Shown piece by piece: positions 55,509 to 64,000 of a DNA stretch of 64,000 nucleotides. Both the position numbers and the translations under genes were made by a program. The DNA is from Pseudoips prasinana. Lineage: Eukaryota; Arthropoda; Insecta; Lepidoptera; Nolidae. The stretch lies in assembly GCA_951640165.1 (NCBI GenBank), contig OX621260.1:17254001-17318000 (forward strand), read 5' to 3'. How positions within the stretch are numbered: the first letter of the stretch is position 1; every line of letters begins with the position of its first letter. The notes beneath the pieces were generated by a model. It saw nothing but the letters and a program-made list of their open reading frames with translations. It did no database searches and was not told where the DNA came from.

Positions 55509-55946
55509 TATTATACCTACTTATCAATTATTATAAGTCGTAGGTAGCACAACATCCTTTCTCGTCCCTTATATACTCCAGAATCGCTTTAGCCAAATGC
55601 CAATCAAGTCGCCCAGTTATGTCCAAGACAAATATTATTTACATATCTAGTTACTTATTTGCCATAGAGACGAGTTTCTACTTTATTCAGTGTACATTTT
55701 TTTTTCGAATGCCATGGTATGTATGTATTTGTAGCATTTACTAAACGATTCTATAAACATATGACTTGTATACTGATAATAATTACTGCTGTTTGTAAAA
55801 CGATCTACATATTATATATACGTCTTATATATAGGAGTAAATAGACGTATAGGTAATACTAGGTAGTAACTTAACTGTATAAGAGATGTTTTATTGTAAT
55901 ACTTGGACTACAATGTAAAATGATTATTATATAAATATGTTTATCA
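55509..55946. other. AT-rich DNA, no gene recognised
   Basis: No repeat or coding signal identified. Confidence 0.4.
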
Positions 55947-56075
55947 ATTGACTGCACTGTGACGCAGCGGTTACCGCAATTGCCTCACTACTCCGTGTCC
56001 CGGGTTTGATTCCCGCAAAAGACAACTATTTGTGCGGACCATAAGTAGTTGTTAGTCATGGTAATTTTTTTATTG
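55947..56075 (+). mobile_element. SINE-F head fragment
   Basis: GTGACGCAGCGGTTACCGCA and CCGTGTCCCGGGTTTGATTC form the tRNA-like head. The body is cut after AAGTAGTTGTTAGTCATGG. Confidence 0.75.
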
Positions 56076-56280
56076 ACACATATTTTCTCGTTACCGTGCA
56101 GTGCTTGACGTGGCAGTTACTGAGAAACACTGCCAAAAACTCAGTAGGAATCCTTTGTTAAATAAAAATCAGGATCAACTTAACATCTATACCTACATAT
56201 AATAAAATCGTAGGAAAGTCGAAACTGTACATTGAATATTTTTTAAAAAGGATACTTGGGGCGTGATCTACTTTTGATAT

Positions 56281-57487
56281 CATCATCATCATATCAGCCG
56301 AAAGACGTCCACTGCTGGACAAAGGCCTCCCCCAAAGATCTCCACAATTGCCGGTCTTGCGCTATCCGCATCCAGCGTTTTCCAGCGACCCGCACAAGAT
56401 CATCGGTCCATCTTGTAGGGGGCCTGCCCACGCTGCGTCTTCCGGTTCGTGGTCGCCACTCGAGAACCTTTCTGCCCCAGCGGCCGTCGGCTCTACGAGC
56501 TATGTGCCCTGCCCACTGCCACTTCAGCTTGGCAATTGTTAGGGCTATGTCGGTGACTTTGGTTCGCCTGCGGATCTCATCATTTCTGATTCGATCTCGC
56601 AGGGAAACTCCAAGCATAGCCCTTTCCATTGCTCTTTGGGTGACCTTGAGCCGCCTGATAAGGCCCATAGTTAGCGACCACGTCTCTGTTCCGTAAGTCA
56701 TCACTGGCAACGCACACTGGTCGAAGACTTTCGACTTGAGACACTGCGGTATTTGGGACGAGAAGATATTACGTAGCTTCCCGAACGCTGCCCAGCCGAG
56801 TTGGATTCTACGATTGACCTCCTTCTCGAAGTTGGACCTACCTAGTTGGATGGTCTGTCCTAGGTAAATATAGTTCTCTACAACTTCGAGTGCAGAGTCT
56901 CCAACCTTAACTAGAGTGGGTGCAACATGGATGTTTGACATAATTTTCGTCTTATCCATGTTCATTTTCAGACCCACTTGTTGAGAGACTCTGCTGAGGC
57001 CATCGAGCATTGTACCGAGGTCGTCAAGGGTCTCAGCCATGACTACTATATCGTCGGCAAATCGAAGGTGGGTGATGTACTCGCCATTGACATTGATGCC
57101 AAAGCCTTTCCAGTCCAGAAGCTTGAAGACATCTTCCAATACAGCGGTGAACAGTTTCGGAGATATAACATCTCCCTGTCTCACACCTCGCTGCAAGTGG
57201 ATAGGTTTCGAGTTCTGGACCTGGAGTCGCACTGACATAGTGGCGTTTTCGTACAAACACTTTAACACCTCGATATACCGGTAGTCGATTTGGCACCTTT
57301 GGAGAGACCTCAGTACGGCCCAAGTTTCGATCGAATCGAAGGCTTTCTCATAGTCCACAAACGCTAAGCATAATGGCTGGTTATACTCTTCGGTCTTCTG
57401 TATAACCTGCCGCAGCGTATGTATGTGGTCTATGGTACTAAAGCCTTTACGGAAACCGGCTTGTTCGGGAGGCTGGAAGTCGTCAAA
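56281..57487 (-). mobile_element. 5'-truncated RTE retrotransposon
   Basis: A 1207-bp insert is bounded by TTGATAT at 56274-56280 and 57488-57494, a 7-bp duplication of the host Helitron sequence. Its 3' end is a short CAT/ATG repeat, the usual RTE tail, without poly(A). Shorter copies of the same 3' end are at 10.8, 15.05 and 61.9 kb. Confidence 0.9.
56294..57487 (-). pseudogene. RTE reverse transcriptase, C-terminal 397 residues
   Basis: Continuous frame from the truncation point to a stop at 56294. It retains the middle and end of the reverse-transcriptase domain: GFRKGFSTIDH near residue 11, catalytic DYEKAFD at about 45-51, RGVRQGDVISP near 100 and FADD at about 143-146. Then comes the C-terminal part ending WRSLGEAFVQQW. 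The endonuclease and the first RT motifs are lost, so it cannot move on its own. The intact frame indicates a young insertion. Confidence 0.9.
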
Positions 57488-57739
57488 TTGATATAGAAGC
57501 CAAAAATATAGTTTTTAGAATTTTTGTTTGTTTGTCTATTTGTCTGTATGTATGTCCGGGTTAAACTCAAAAAGTACTGCATGGATTAACTTAACATTTT
57601 GCATGAATATTACTAAGAGGTCGGGTCTACACATAGACTACATATTATCACGCTATCACCTACGGGGGCGGAGCTGTGGTAATATATAAATTTTAACGCG
57701 GGTAAAACCGCGGGGCACGGCTAGTCTAATTATATATTT

Positions 57740-58214
57740 ATAATAAGTCGATTTAAATCTATCTGTTCTGATTCTAGATGTACTTTGTGTCCGCCAATTA
57801 TATATGTTTGTAAAGTACCCTGCGACACAGGGAAAGTAAGATTTACTTTTTGGTTTCCTGGACAGAAGATGAAGAGAAGCGAAGAATAAAAGAAGATCTT
57901 CTTGTTTACGGTTACTCACTCAACCTGGGTGTGATGTGTGCACTCGTTGCTCGGCCCATCACAACCTCCTTGAGTGAGCGATCGTGGATGAGATCTCTTC
58001 AAACAGAAACAAGAAGAGAACAACACAAAATAATGAAGAATATCACAAGATCAAGATAACTGACAAAATCTATGTCATGTTAGATTAAGAGCTGTATTAC
58101 ATTATTATACCATTTTGTAACTTTTTCTTCTATATTTGTTTAATGCCACTTTATCTCTATATGTTTATCTTTTTAATTTAACACTATAGTGTTGAGTAGC
58201 ATTTCTTTACCGTA
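57740..58214. other. SINE-F scrap and unassigned DNA
   Basis: At 57755-57840, GATGTACTTTGTGTCCGCC and TATGTTTGTAAAGTACCC are a SINE-F 3' fragment. The following frame at 57850-58059 (69 codons) shows no motif I can name. Confidence 0.4.
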
Positions 58215-58438
58215 ATAGCCTGTTGGCTCAGTGGCCAATGGTCTTGACTGCAAAGCAAAAGCCATGGATTCGGTCCCCACCCAGGACAAATCGTTATGTG
58301 ATGAGCACGATTATTTGTTGGTGTATTTTATCTATGATTAATATATAAGTATGTTAAACAGTTGGCTGGTTGCCACAGTACAGGCTTTACCTAGTTTGGG
58401 ATCAGATGATAGTGTGTTGTTGGTTCCAAGATATACAC
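58215..58438 (+). mobile_element. SINE-E copy, full length
   Basis: Head GCCTGTTGGCTCAGTGGCCA, B-box region ATTCGGTCCCCACCCAGGAC, body GTGATGAGCACGATTATTTG and a tail with CCACAGTACAGGCTTTACCT. Confidence 0.8.
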
Positions 58439-58439
58439 A

Positions 58440-58840
58440 TAGGACATTATTCACACACGGCCATCTGATCCCAAACTAAGCAGAGCTTGTACTATGGAAA
58501 CCAGATTTTCTTTTGTAAATACATACATATATAGATAACTAGCTGTGCCCCGCGGTTTTGCCTGCGTTAAACTTTATAAAATATGGCCTATGTGTTATCC
58601 TAACTATAAAAATTAGCCTATGTTCTTTCTCTGACCATCTCTAGACCATCTGTATACCAAATTTGATTCAAATCCGTTCAGTAGTTTTGGCGTGAAAGAG
58701 TAACAGAAAAACAGGCAGACAGAGTTACTTTCGCATTTATAATATTAGTTAGGATTACACCCAGATTCAGGACAAATAGACATGTTCATGCAAACAGATA
58801 TCTGGCCTGGGTGGGAATCGTACCCACAACTTGCGGCGTG
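58440..58840 (-). mobile_element. SINE-D copy split by a Helitron
   Basis: The reverse copy is cut in GATAATTACACC, exactly between A and T, and resumes with TTACACCCAGATTCAGGACA to the tRNA-like head (GGAATCGTACCCACAACTTG). Confidence 0.8.
58538..58755 (-). mobile_element. Helitron D inserted in SINE-D
   Basis: Minus-strand start TCCTAACTAATATTATAAAT, end CCGCGGGGCACAGCTAGT. Because the uninterrupted SINE is known from other copies, this insertion directly shows A/T target use without target duplication, which supports the Helitron assignment of all these elements. Confidence 0.85.
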
Positions 58841-58961
58841 ACAGGAAGAAAGAAGAAAATATAAAGTCAATAAATTCAAATAAAATTAATTTTGTTCCAC
58901 ATTAAACTTTGATTTGATATACCTACTGGAATGAGTACAATTACATTGTAAAGCAATTTAT

Positions 58962-59828
58962 TTATTTATTTATTTATTTGGACAAACAGTAGTTGTTACA
59001 TTTATTACATCTTAATTTAATATTGCTCATTAATAAAAGTTAAATGCACAACAGTTTAAGTTGTCACAGCATGCACTATAGGTGGTAACATTGGTTTAAT
59101 ATTAATATCTAATATTATAATCTAAAATAAAATATTAAAATCTAAATATTTAAAGAAAATGTGTAAAATTTAACAAAAAGAAGAAAAGAAAACAATTGAA
59201 TTTAGACATCTACATTTGATCTCAGCAACTCTAAAACAACTTTTTTGAATGTGGGTAGTTTATCACCAAACACATCCACTTTATCACAAATATTGTTGTA
59301 AGTTTTCGAAAGTCGACTTATAGTTGAAGATTGTTTTAAATTGGTTCTGGCAAATGGCGGTTGCAATAGTCCTGCATTGACTTGTACATGTCTAGGCACC
59401 CGACGAGGGACTCGCAGTTTAAATGACTCCAGAAGGGATGGACAGTCAACTTCACTTCTTAAAACTTTGTAGAGAAAAGTCATGTCTTGGAACTGTCTAC
59501 GACATGATAGACTGTCCATTTTAAAATGTTTTAATTTTTCGTTAGAGGATGGTAGTTGTTTGTGTAGCTTACATGAAAAGGCAAGGTGTCGTAAAAATCG
59601 CTTCTGAACCCGCTCTATTCTCAATCTATGGACATTATAATGAGGCGACCAAACTACCGAGCAGTATTCAAGATGACTTCGTACGTAGGCGTTGTAGATA
59701 GCAATTTTTGTGGCAGGATTGCGGAAAAATTTGCCGTTACGTATGATGAAGCCTAGCATTTTAGAAGATTTGCTAATGATATTGTCAAGGTGTGGTAAGA
59801 AGGTCAATTTGGAATCAAAAATTTGTGA
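58962..59828 (-). mobile_element. 5'-truncated Jockey/CR1-like LINE
   Basis: On the minus strand a coding part (59828-59202) is followed by an AT-rich 3' region ending in an (AAAT)n tail at 58962-58978. The coding part encodes the last about 208 residues of an ORF2 protein: DSKLTFLPHLDNIISKSSKM, then SHLEYCSVVWSPHYNVHRLR and IERVQKRFLRHL. This is the region after the RT catalytic core in Jockey/CR1-type elements. It ends at a stop at 59202. The RT core and endonuclease are missing. Confidence 0.85.
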
Positions 59829-59932
59829 CTATCCTACTAATATTATAATAGGATGACGATAAGTGTCAAGGAAATAGGAAAAAATCTACCATTTGCGAGC
59901 TATTCCGTCGTGCAATGCTAAAAGCGTACACA

Positions 59933-60046
59933 TCCTACTAATATTATAAATGCGAAAGTTTGTGAGTATAGATGTATGGATGTATGTTTGTTACTCTTTT
60001 ACGCCAAAACTACTTTCACGTGGTTGAAACCGCGGGGCATAGCTTG
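59933..60046 (+). mobile_element. Very short Helitron
   Basis: Only 114 bp: TCCTACTAATATTATAAATG after A, ending CCGCGGGGCATAGCTTG then T. The middle of the Lep1-type body is deleted and only terminal parts remain. A scrap of the same 5' end lies at 59834-59851. Confidence 0.7.
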
Positions 60047-60232
60047 TATTCTATATTAAGGTACGGAAAATCACCGATATGTACGAAATGACGTCTGTTA
60101 TGAGTTCTTAAAGCTTGGTAAGTATGTACTGACGCATCTTGCGACTCAGAAATAATATTCTACGGTGCTCTTACATGACGACAGCTACTCCCACTAAAAT
60201 GGAACTATTTTATATATTTGTTGTACAGACGC

Positions 60233-60363
60233 CAGCACATCAAGCTACCGCAATCTGTCAAATTTCCCCAATTGAAAGAGAACCTTATGCTTTTGTGATA
60301 AAGTTGAAAATCTATAAAAGGAATTTGACAGATTGGGGTAGCTGGATGTGCTGGGGTCTGTAC
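60233..60363. mobile_element. MITE M, copy 3
   Basis: 131 bp with the same inverted ends; one end reads TGTGCTGGGGTCTGTAC. The middle is slightly shorter than in copies 1 and 2. Confidence 0.85.
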
Positions 60364-60902
60364 TTTGTATGAACTAGATCTAGCATTTATTCTTCTTTTC
60401 ATTATTTTGTTTTATGAGCAACTTGACTTGGTGAAAAGAAATAGAATACTGTTAGCGCATATCGCGACGCGTAATTGATGCAATATGTATCGAAATTCGA
60501 AAGCGTCATAATTTACGGTGGCCGCTTATTTAATTGTAAAAATAAAAAAAAATCGGTTCTCCAACTTACAAGTCCTTGTGTTGTTAATGATTTACATGCA
60601 CAAATACCACCAATTACCTACATTTATTTAGAAATAATTAAAAATAAAAATTACATAGAAGATTTAAAAATAGTCAAAGTCAGGTATGCGTGTAAAGCTG
60701 CTGCCTTTGTATTTTACAAGCATTCCTGCTTTCTTTTATAAATTTGTTTCGTGTAATTTTACATTTAGGTAACCTATTGTTACACCTATCTACCCAGTTT
60801 CCCCTTTCCTCCATCTATCCCGTCTATACTTGTTTGGCTGGAAGAAAACGCAGTATCGATAAGAGCTCCTTTTGTACCTAATTTATGTACTATTAGGTAC
60901 TA
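60364..60902. other. No gene recognised
   Basis: AT-rich with an 88-codon plus frame at 60475-60741 lacking any known motif. Confidence 0.35.
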
Positions 60903-60995
60903 CACAGTTCCATCAAAATCCGTTAGGTAATTTTTGCATGAAAGAGTAACATACATCCATACTCACAAACATTCATATTTATAATATTAGTAGGA
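60903..60995 (-). mobile_element. Helitron D 5' fragment
   Basis: TTCCATCAAAATCCGTTAGG through TTATAATATTAGTAGGA, i.e. the first 90 bp of the element in reverse. No 3' hairpin. Confidence 0.7.
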
Positions 60996-61289
60996 TATTA
61001 ACAGCAAAACAAGCACCCATCTTTATGGTAAAACCCAATAATGTGTATCATACGTATCATGTCGAACTTTTAATAGAAAAACGATTGGCCGTCGAACAAA
61101 AATAGCATCACGAACATACAGAAAGCAGGCGCACATCGATGCCGTGATTTATACGTTATTGGCTACTGATTTGGCGGTTTACGACACCCACAAACGATCA
61201 TACGCATAGCGAACCGATTTGTCAAACGTTACAAAAATGTAGATAAAATTGTGATAAAATGATTGAATATATTTTATCACAATTTTAGA

Positions 61290-61580
61290 GAGAGAGGTAG
61301 GGCATAGCGTTCTTTCGCTCAAAGAGCAGCCCTGGGGAAGTACCTCCACCTTACAGAAGACATTCCTTAATAATAACATTAATACTTTTAATGTTGTGTT
61401 TCCGAGTGTGAGTAAGGTCGCCAGAGCTCATTGGGGTGGGGGAAGGGTTAGCAATACTTGTTTGCTGACTTTTAAAGGCCGGCAACGCACCCGCGACACC
61501 TCTGGTGTCCATGGGCGGCGGTGATCACTTACCATCAGGTGACCCACTTGCTCGTTTGTCGCACTCTAATATAAAAAATA
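61290..61580 (-). mobile_element. SINE-A copy
   Basis: Reverse copy with GGGGAAGTACCTCCACCTTA, GCCAGAGCTCATTGGGGTGG and GATCACTTACCATCAGGTGA, ending in an A-rich run. Confidence 0.85.
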
Positions 61581-61930
61581 AAATCTGTTAAGATTCGATG
61601 CATCTACAAGCTTGCTTTGTGGGATAAAGTAGATTCGCAAACATGGTTATCTGAGAGGAGTACTCTGTTTACGTCGAGTTGCGCTTTTCTCCTTCGCTTT
61701 ATTCCATTGTGTGTGGTTATGGTTGAACGGGAACCGCTTAGCGAAGTAAGGACACTCGAGCATAAACTTCATCTAAATACAGCATGCAAAGAGCATTTTA
61801 TTTGTTATTGAATGGTCCATGGTTAGCAACAGCGATTAAAAATGACGTCAGCTTTGAAATGTACTAAAGTTGGTGATATTTAACACATTACATTATACAT
61901 TTCATCAATGAATTTACTATTGATATTATA

Positions 61931-62131
61931 ATCATCTCCATATAAGCTGAAAGACGTCCATTGCTGGACAAAGGCATCCCCAAAAATCTCCACAATTGCT
62001 AGTCTTGCGCTACCGGCGTCCAGCGGCTTCCAGCGACCCTCACCAGGTCGTCGGTCCATCTTGTAGGGGGCTTCATTTCATTCAGCTCACGCTGCGTCTA
62101 CCGGTTCGACGTTGTTACTCGAGAGCCTTTT
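61931..62131 (-). mobile_element. RTE-type LINE 3' fragment
   Basis: Aligns with the RTE 3' end (GAAAGACGTCCATTGCTGGA, ATCTCCACAATTGCTAGTCT). It contains an extra TTCATTTCATTCAGCTCA and is more diverged than the 15-kb copy, hence older. Confidence 0.8.
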
Positions 62132-63695
62132 TTTAGTTAATATATCGGTAATAAATGTAATAAGTTGTGAAATGAAACGAGTTAGAATGGAGAAATTTGT
62201 TTTATTCTGTAATTTCTATTTCAATGTTTGTGGATAATAAAGCATAACCACCATCTCTTTTATTTTTGTAGCTAGCTGCGGTTAGCTACCATAAATAATA
62301 GAGAGTGTGCCATTTAACATTTATGAATGATAAAGTAATACATATAAATATCTTAGTAGAAGTAGGACCCTGCCAGTGTACTGCAGTAAACATACTTATA
62401 TATTTTTAAATGCAACATATTATAGACAAATTTAATCCCGACAAATAATCGTGCTCTTTATTACACATAGATTTGTTCTGGCTTGGGATTAAACTCACGA
62501 CCTCTGGCCTACCAAAAATCAGGATCACTTTAACATCTATTTACAATTTAACCATCTAAATGAGTTGAATTAAATACACTCATTTCCAAGCAGTGTAATC
62601 ATTAACATACTCTTCAACTTTGTAATATACCATGCGACGCAGTTTGACTTTAATTTTTCTTTTAAATTTGTTGATTGACAGTTTGTAGACAAATACTGAA
62701 GGCATAAAATAAGTATATAAAAGATGGAAGTACATATTTACGTAGAACAGGGACTGCATTAAATCTACAATGGTATTTCGTGAAACGATTTATTAAATAC
62801 GGCCTCATGATTAATGGTCTAATTCCAATCAATATTCGGGTATGTTATGCACGAGTATCCACATTATTCGGAATTCAAACATTCTAGGCCATAACGTGAA
62901 CAACGCAATGATTAATTCTCTACGTTAATTTGTTTCGAATTGAGTACTACTATATTACCCTGGGCTACTATTAGATTTTTACTTCGAGCTAAGATAATTA
63001 AAACCTTAATGTAACTGTATATCAGACTACAAGTGTACGGAATTAACACTGTGTTTGGATTATTTATTGGATAGATACTCCAATCAGAATGCGAGTCAAT
63101 ATAGTTTTGCTTGTAACTTAAATTTATTACCATAAATAATGGACATGACTTAAGAATCTACAAGGAAAATTCAATTAAATAATATCTAAACTCTTGGTCG
63201 ACCCTACATGCGACCAGAAGGCTACTCTTTTTTGGACAGCGTTTAAACATTGCCAACCATGGCTGATTATATTATAATAAAAAAAAAAGTACATTGGCAC
63301 AAATTGCCTTTTTAATTAGTTCAGTTTCATGGGTAGGTTGCAAGTTACGTCCACTATTAATGATACACCCTCTATATATGCTTACATGGGACAAACATAT
63401 CATTCCATAAATTAGATTTTTCAACTAATATTCCTATAGAAATACAAATATCGGTACAAATATGGAATTAAATTTGGAGCATTACCAACTAATTAAAGCA
63501 TGTCAATTATGGGTATTAATTATTTCGATTTATTTTTGGCCCCCAAAGCCTCATCCTATTTATTTTTTGGTATTTATATACGAGTATACAAAATTGGGAA
63601 AAAATATAAATTAATGCGTTACTTCGTTCACATTGATCACAACTTTAATTTCCCTTTTCGAAATAACTATTTTAGAAAGGATAATAAACGACGAC
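62132..63695. other. AT-rich DNA, no gene recognised
   Basis: A SINE-E-like scrap (AATAATCGTGCTC, GGGATTAAACTCACGACCTC) lies at about 62440-62510. Otherwise only chance frames. Confidence 0.4.
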
Positions 63696-63767
63696 TCTTT
63701 GTAAAAATAATTGCCCTTGTAAAAATGCTAGTCTTTGTAAGAATGCTCGTATTTGTAAAAATAATTG
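63696..63767 (+). repeat. Four tandem 18-bp repeats
   Basis: TCTTTGTAAAAATAATTG, CCCTTGTAAAAATGCTAG, TCTTTGTAAGAATGCTCG and TATTTGTAAAAATAATTG follow each other with an exact 18-bp period. They lie in a 97-codon plus frame and give a six-residue repeat like LFVKII, but the frame has no other coding sign. Confidence 0.7.
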
Positions 63768-64000
63768 TTTATAATATCACATCTGGTAACTGAATCTAGG
63801 TAGTGAACATAGTGCAATATAATCGCTATTATCTCCTGTTACACCTGGCCGCATTGAGATATACTCATTTACGTGATTAGCAATGCAATGTTTCACACTT
63901 ACACATCGATTGTGTTCGCTCACACCTGTCTGATTGCACCTGCCATCTGTTATTATAATTTAGCCGCCGCGACGTATGTATGCAATCATATTGTAGTTAT

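Larger units (their letters stand above)
56186..57724 (+). mobile_element. Helitron A split by an RTE insertion
   Basis: It begins TCTATACCTACATATAATAA after an A, is cut at 56280, resumes at 57488 and ends GTAAAACCGCGGGGCACGGC plus TAG then T. Without the insert it is about 330 bp, as in the 4.2-kb copy. Confidence 0.8.

Noticed and set aside
56256..56696. 146-codon plus-strand frame
   Set aside because: It is antisense to the RTE reverse transcriptase, a shadow of the real frame.
57850..58059. 69-codon frame with charged residues
   Set aside because: No homologue or motif recognised and embedded in SINE debris.

Overview
The window looks like a repeat-rich, AT-rich piece of nuclear DNA from a butterfly or moth. 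The basis is repeat content: several tRNA-derived SINE families, at least twelve short non-autonomous Helitron-like elements of the Lep1 kind (TC start, GC hairpin, CTAGT end), RTE-type and other non-LTR retrotransposon fragments, and a full-length cecropia-type mariner. I see no bacterial operons, rRNA, CRISPR array or virus. Family labels used here (SINE-A to SINE-F, repeat R, Helitron A to D) are working names of mine, because I could not search a repeat library.

No complete host gene is visible. The best host-gene signals are two putative first coding exons on the + strand. One is at about 37.78-38.05 kb: a GC-rich TATA promoter, then an ATG with seven codons running into GTGAGT. The other is at about 51.81-51.89 kb: an ATG with eight codons running into GTAAGT. 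Both end in phase 0, so they could be alternative starts of one gene whose next exon lies beyond 64 kb. This is inference. If it holds, most of the right half is first-intron DNA. Non-repetitive stretches at about 7.4, 17.1-17.9, 20.0-20.3, 28.3-29.5, 32.5 and 54.3 kb are the best places to look for enhancers.

The only complete coding sequence is the mariner transposase at 48.8-49.8 kb (minus strand), inside an apparently intact 1282-bp element with terminal inverted repeats and TA duplications. The next largest coding remnants are a 5'-truncated RTE reverse transcriptase at 56.28-57.49 kb and the C-terminal end of another non-LTR element at 58.96-59.83 kb.

Much of the window is a record of nested insertion: RTE copies inside Helitrons (10.8 and 56.3 kb), a Helitron inside a SINE (58.5 kb), Helitron inside Helitron (38.9 kb), a LINE tail inside a SINE with a 15-bp target duplication (14.4 kb), a 110-bp inverted-repeat element inside a SINE with a 5-bp duplication (32.8 kb), and a 171-bp foldback element inside repeat R with a TTA duplication (31.8 kb). 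Half of that foldback reappears at 43.6-44.1 kb fused to an RTE-like tail and repeated three times in tandem. Other structures of note are a tRNA-like cloverleaf inside a 38-bp inverted repeat (19.5 kb), a 40-bp perfect palindrome (47.0 kb) and a three-copy MITE family (47.6, 50.6, 60.2 kb). Most boundaries were set by eye and may be off by several bases.
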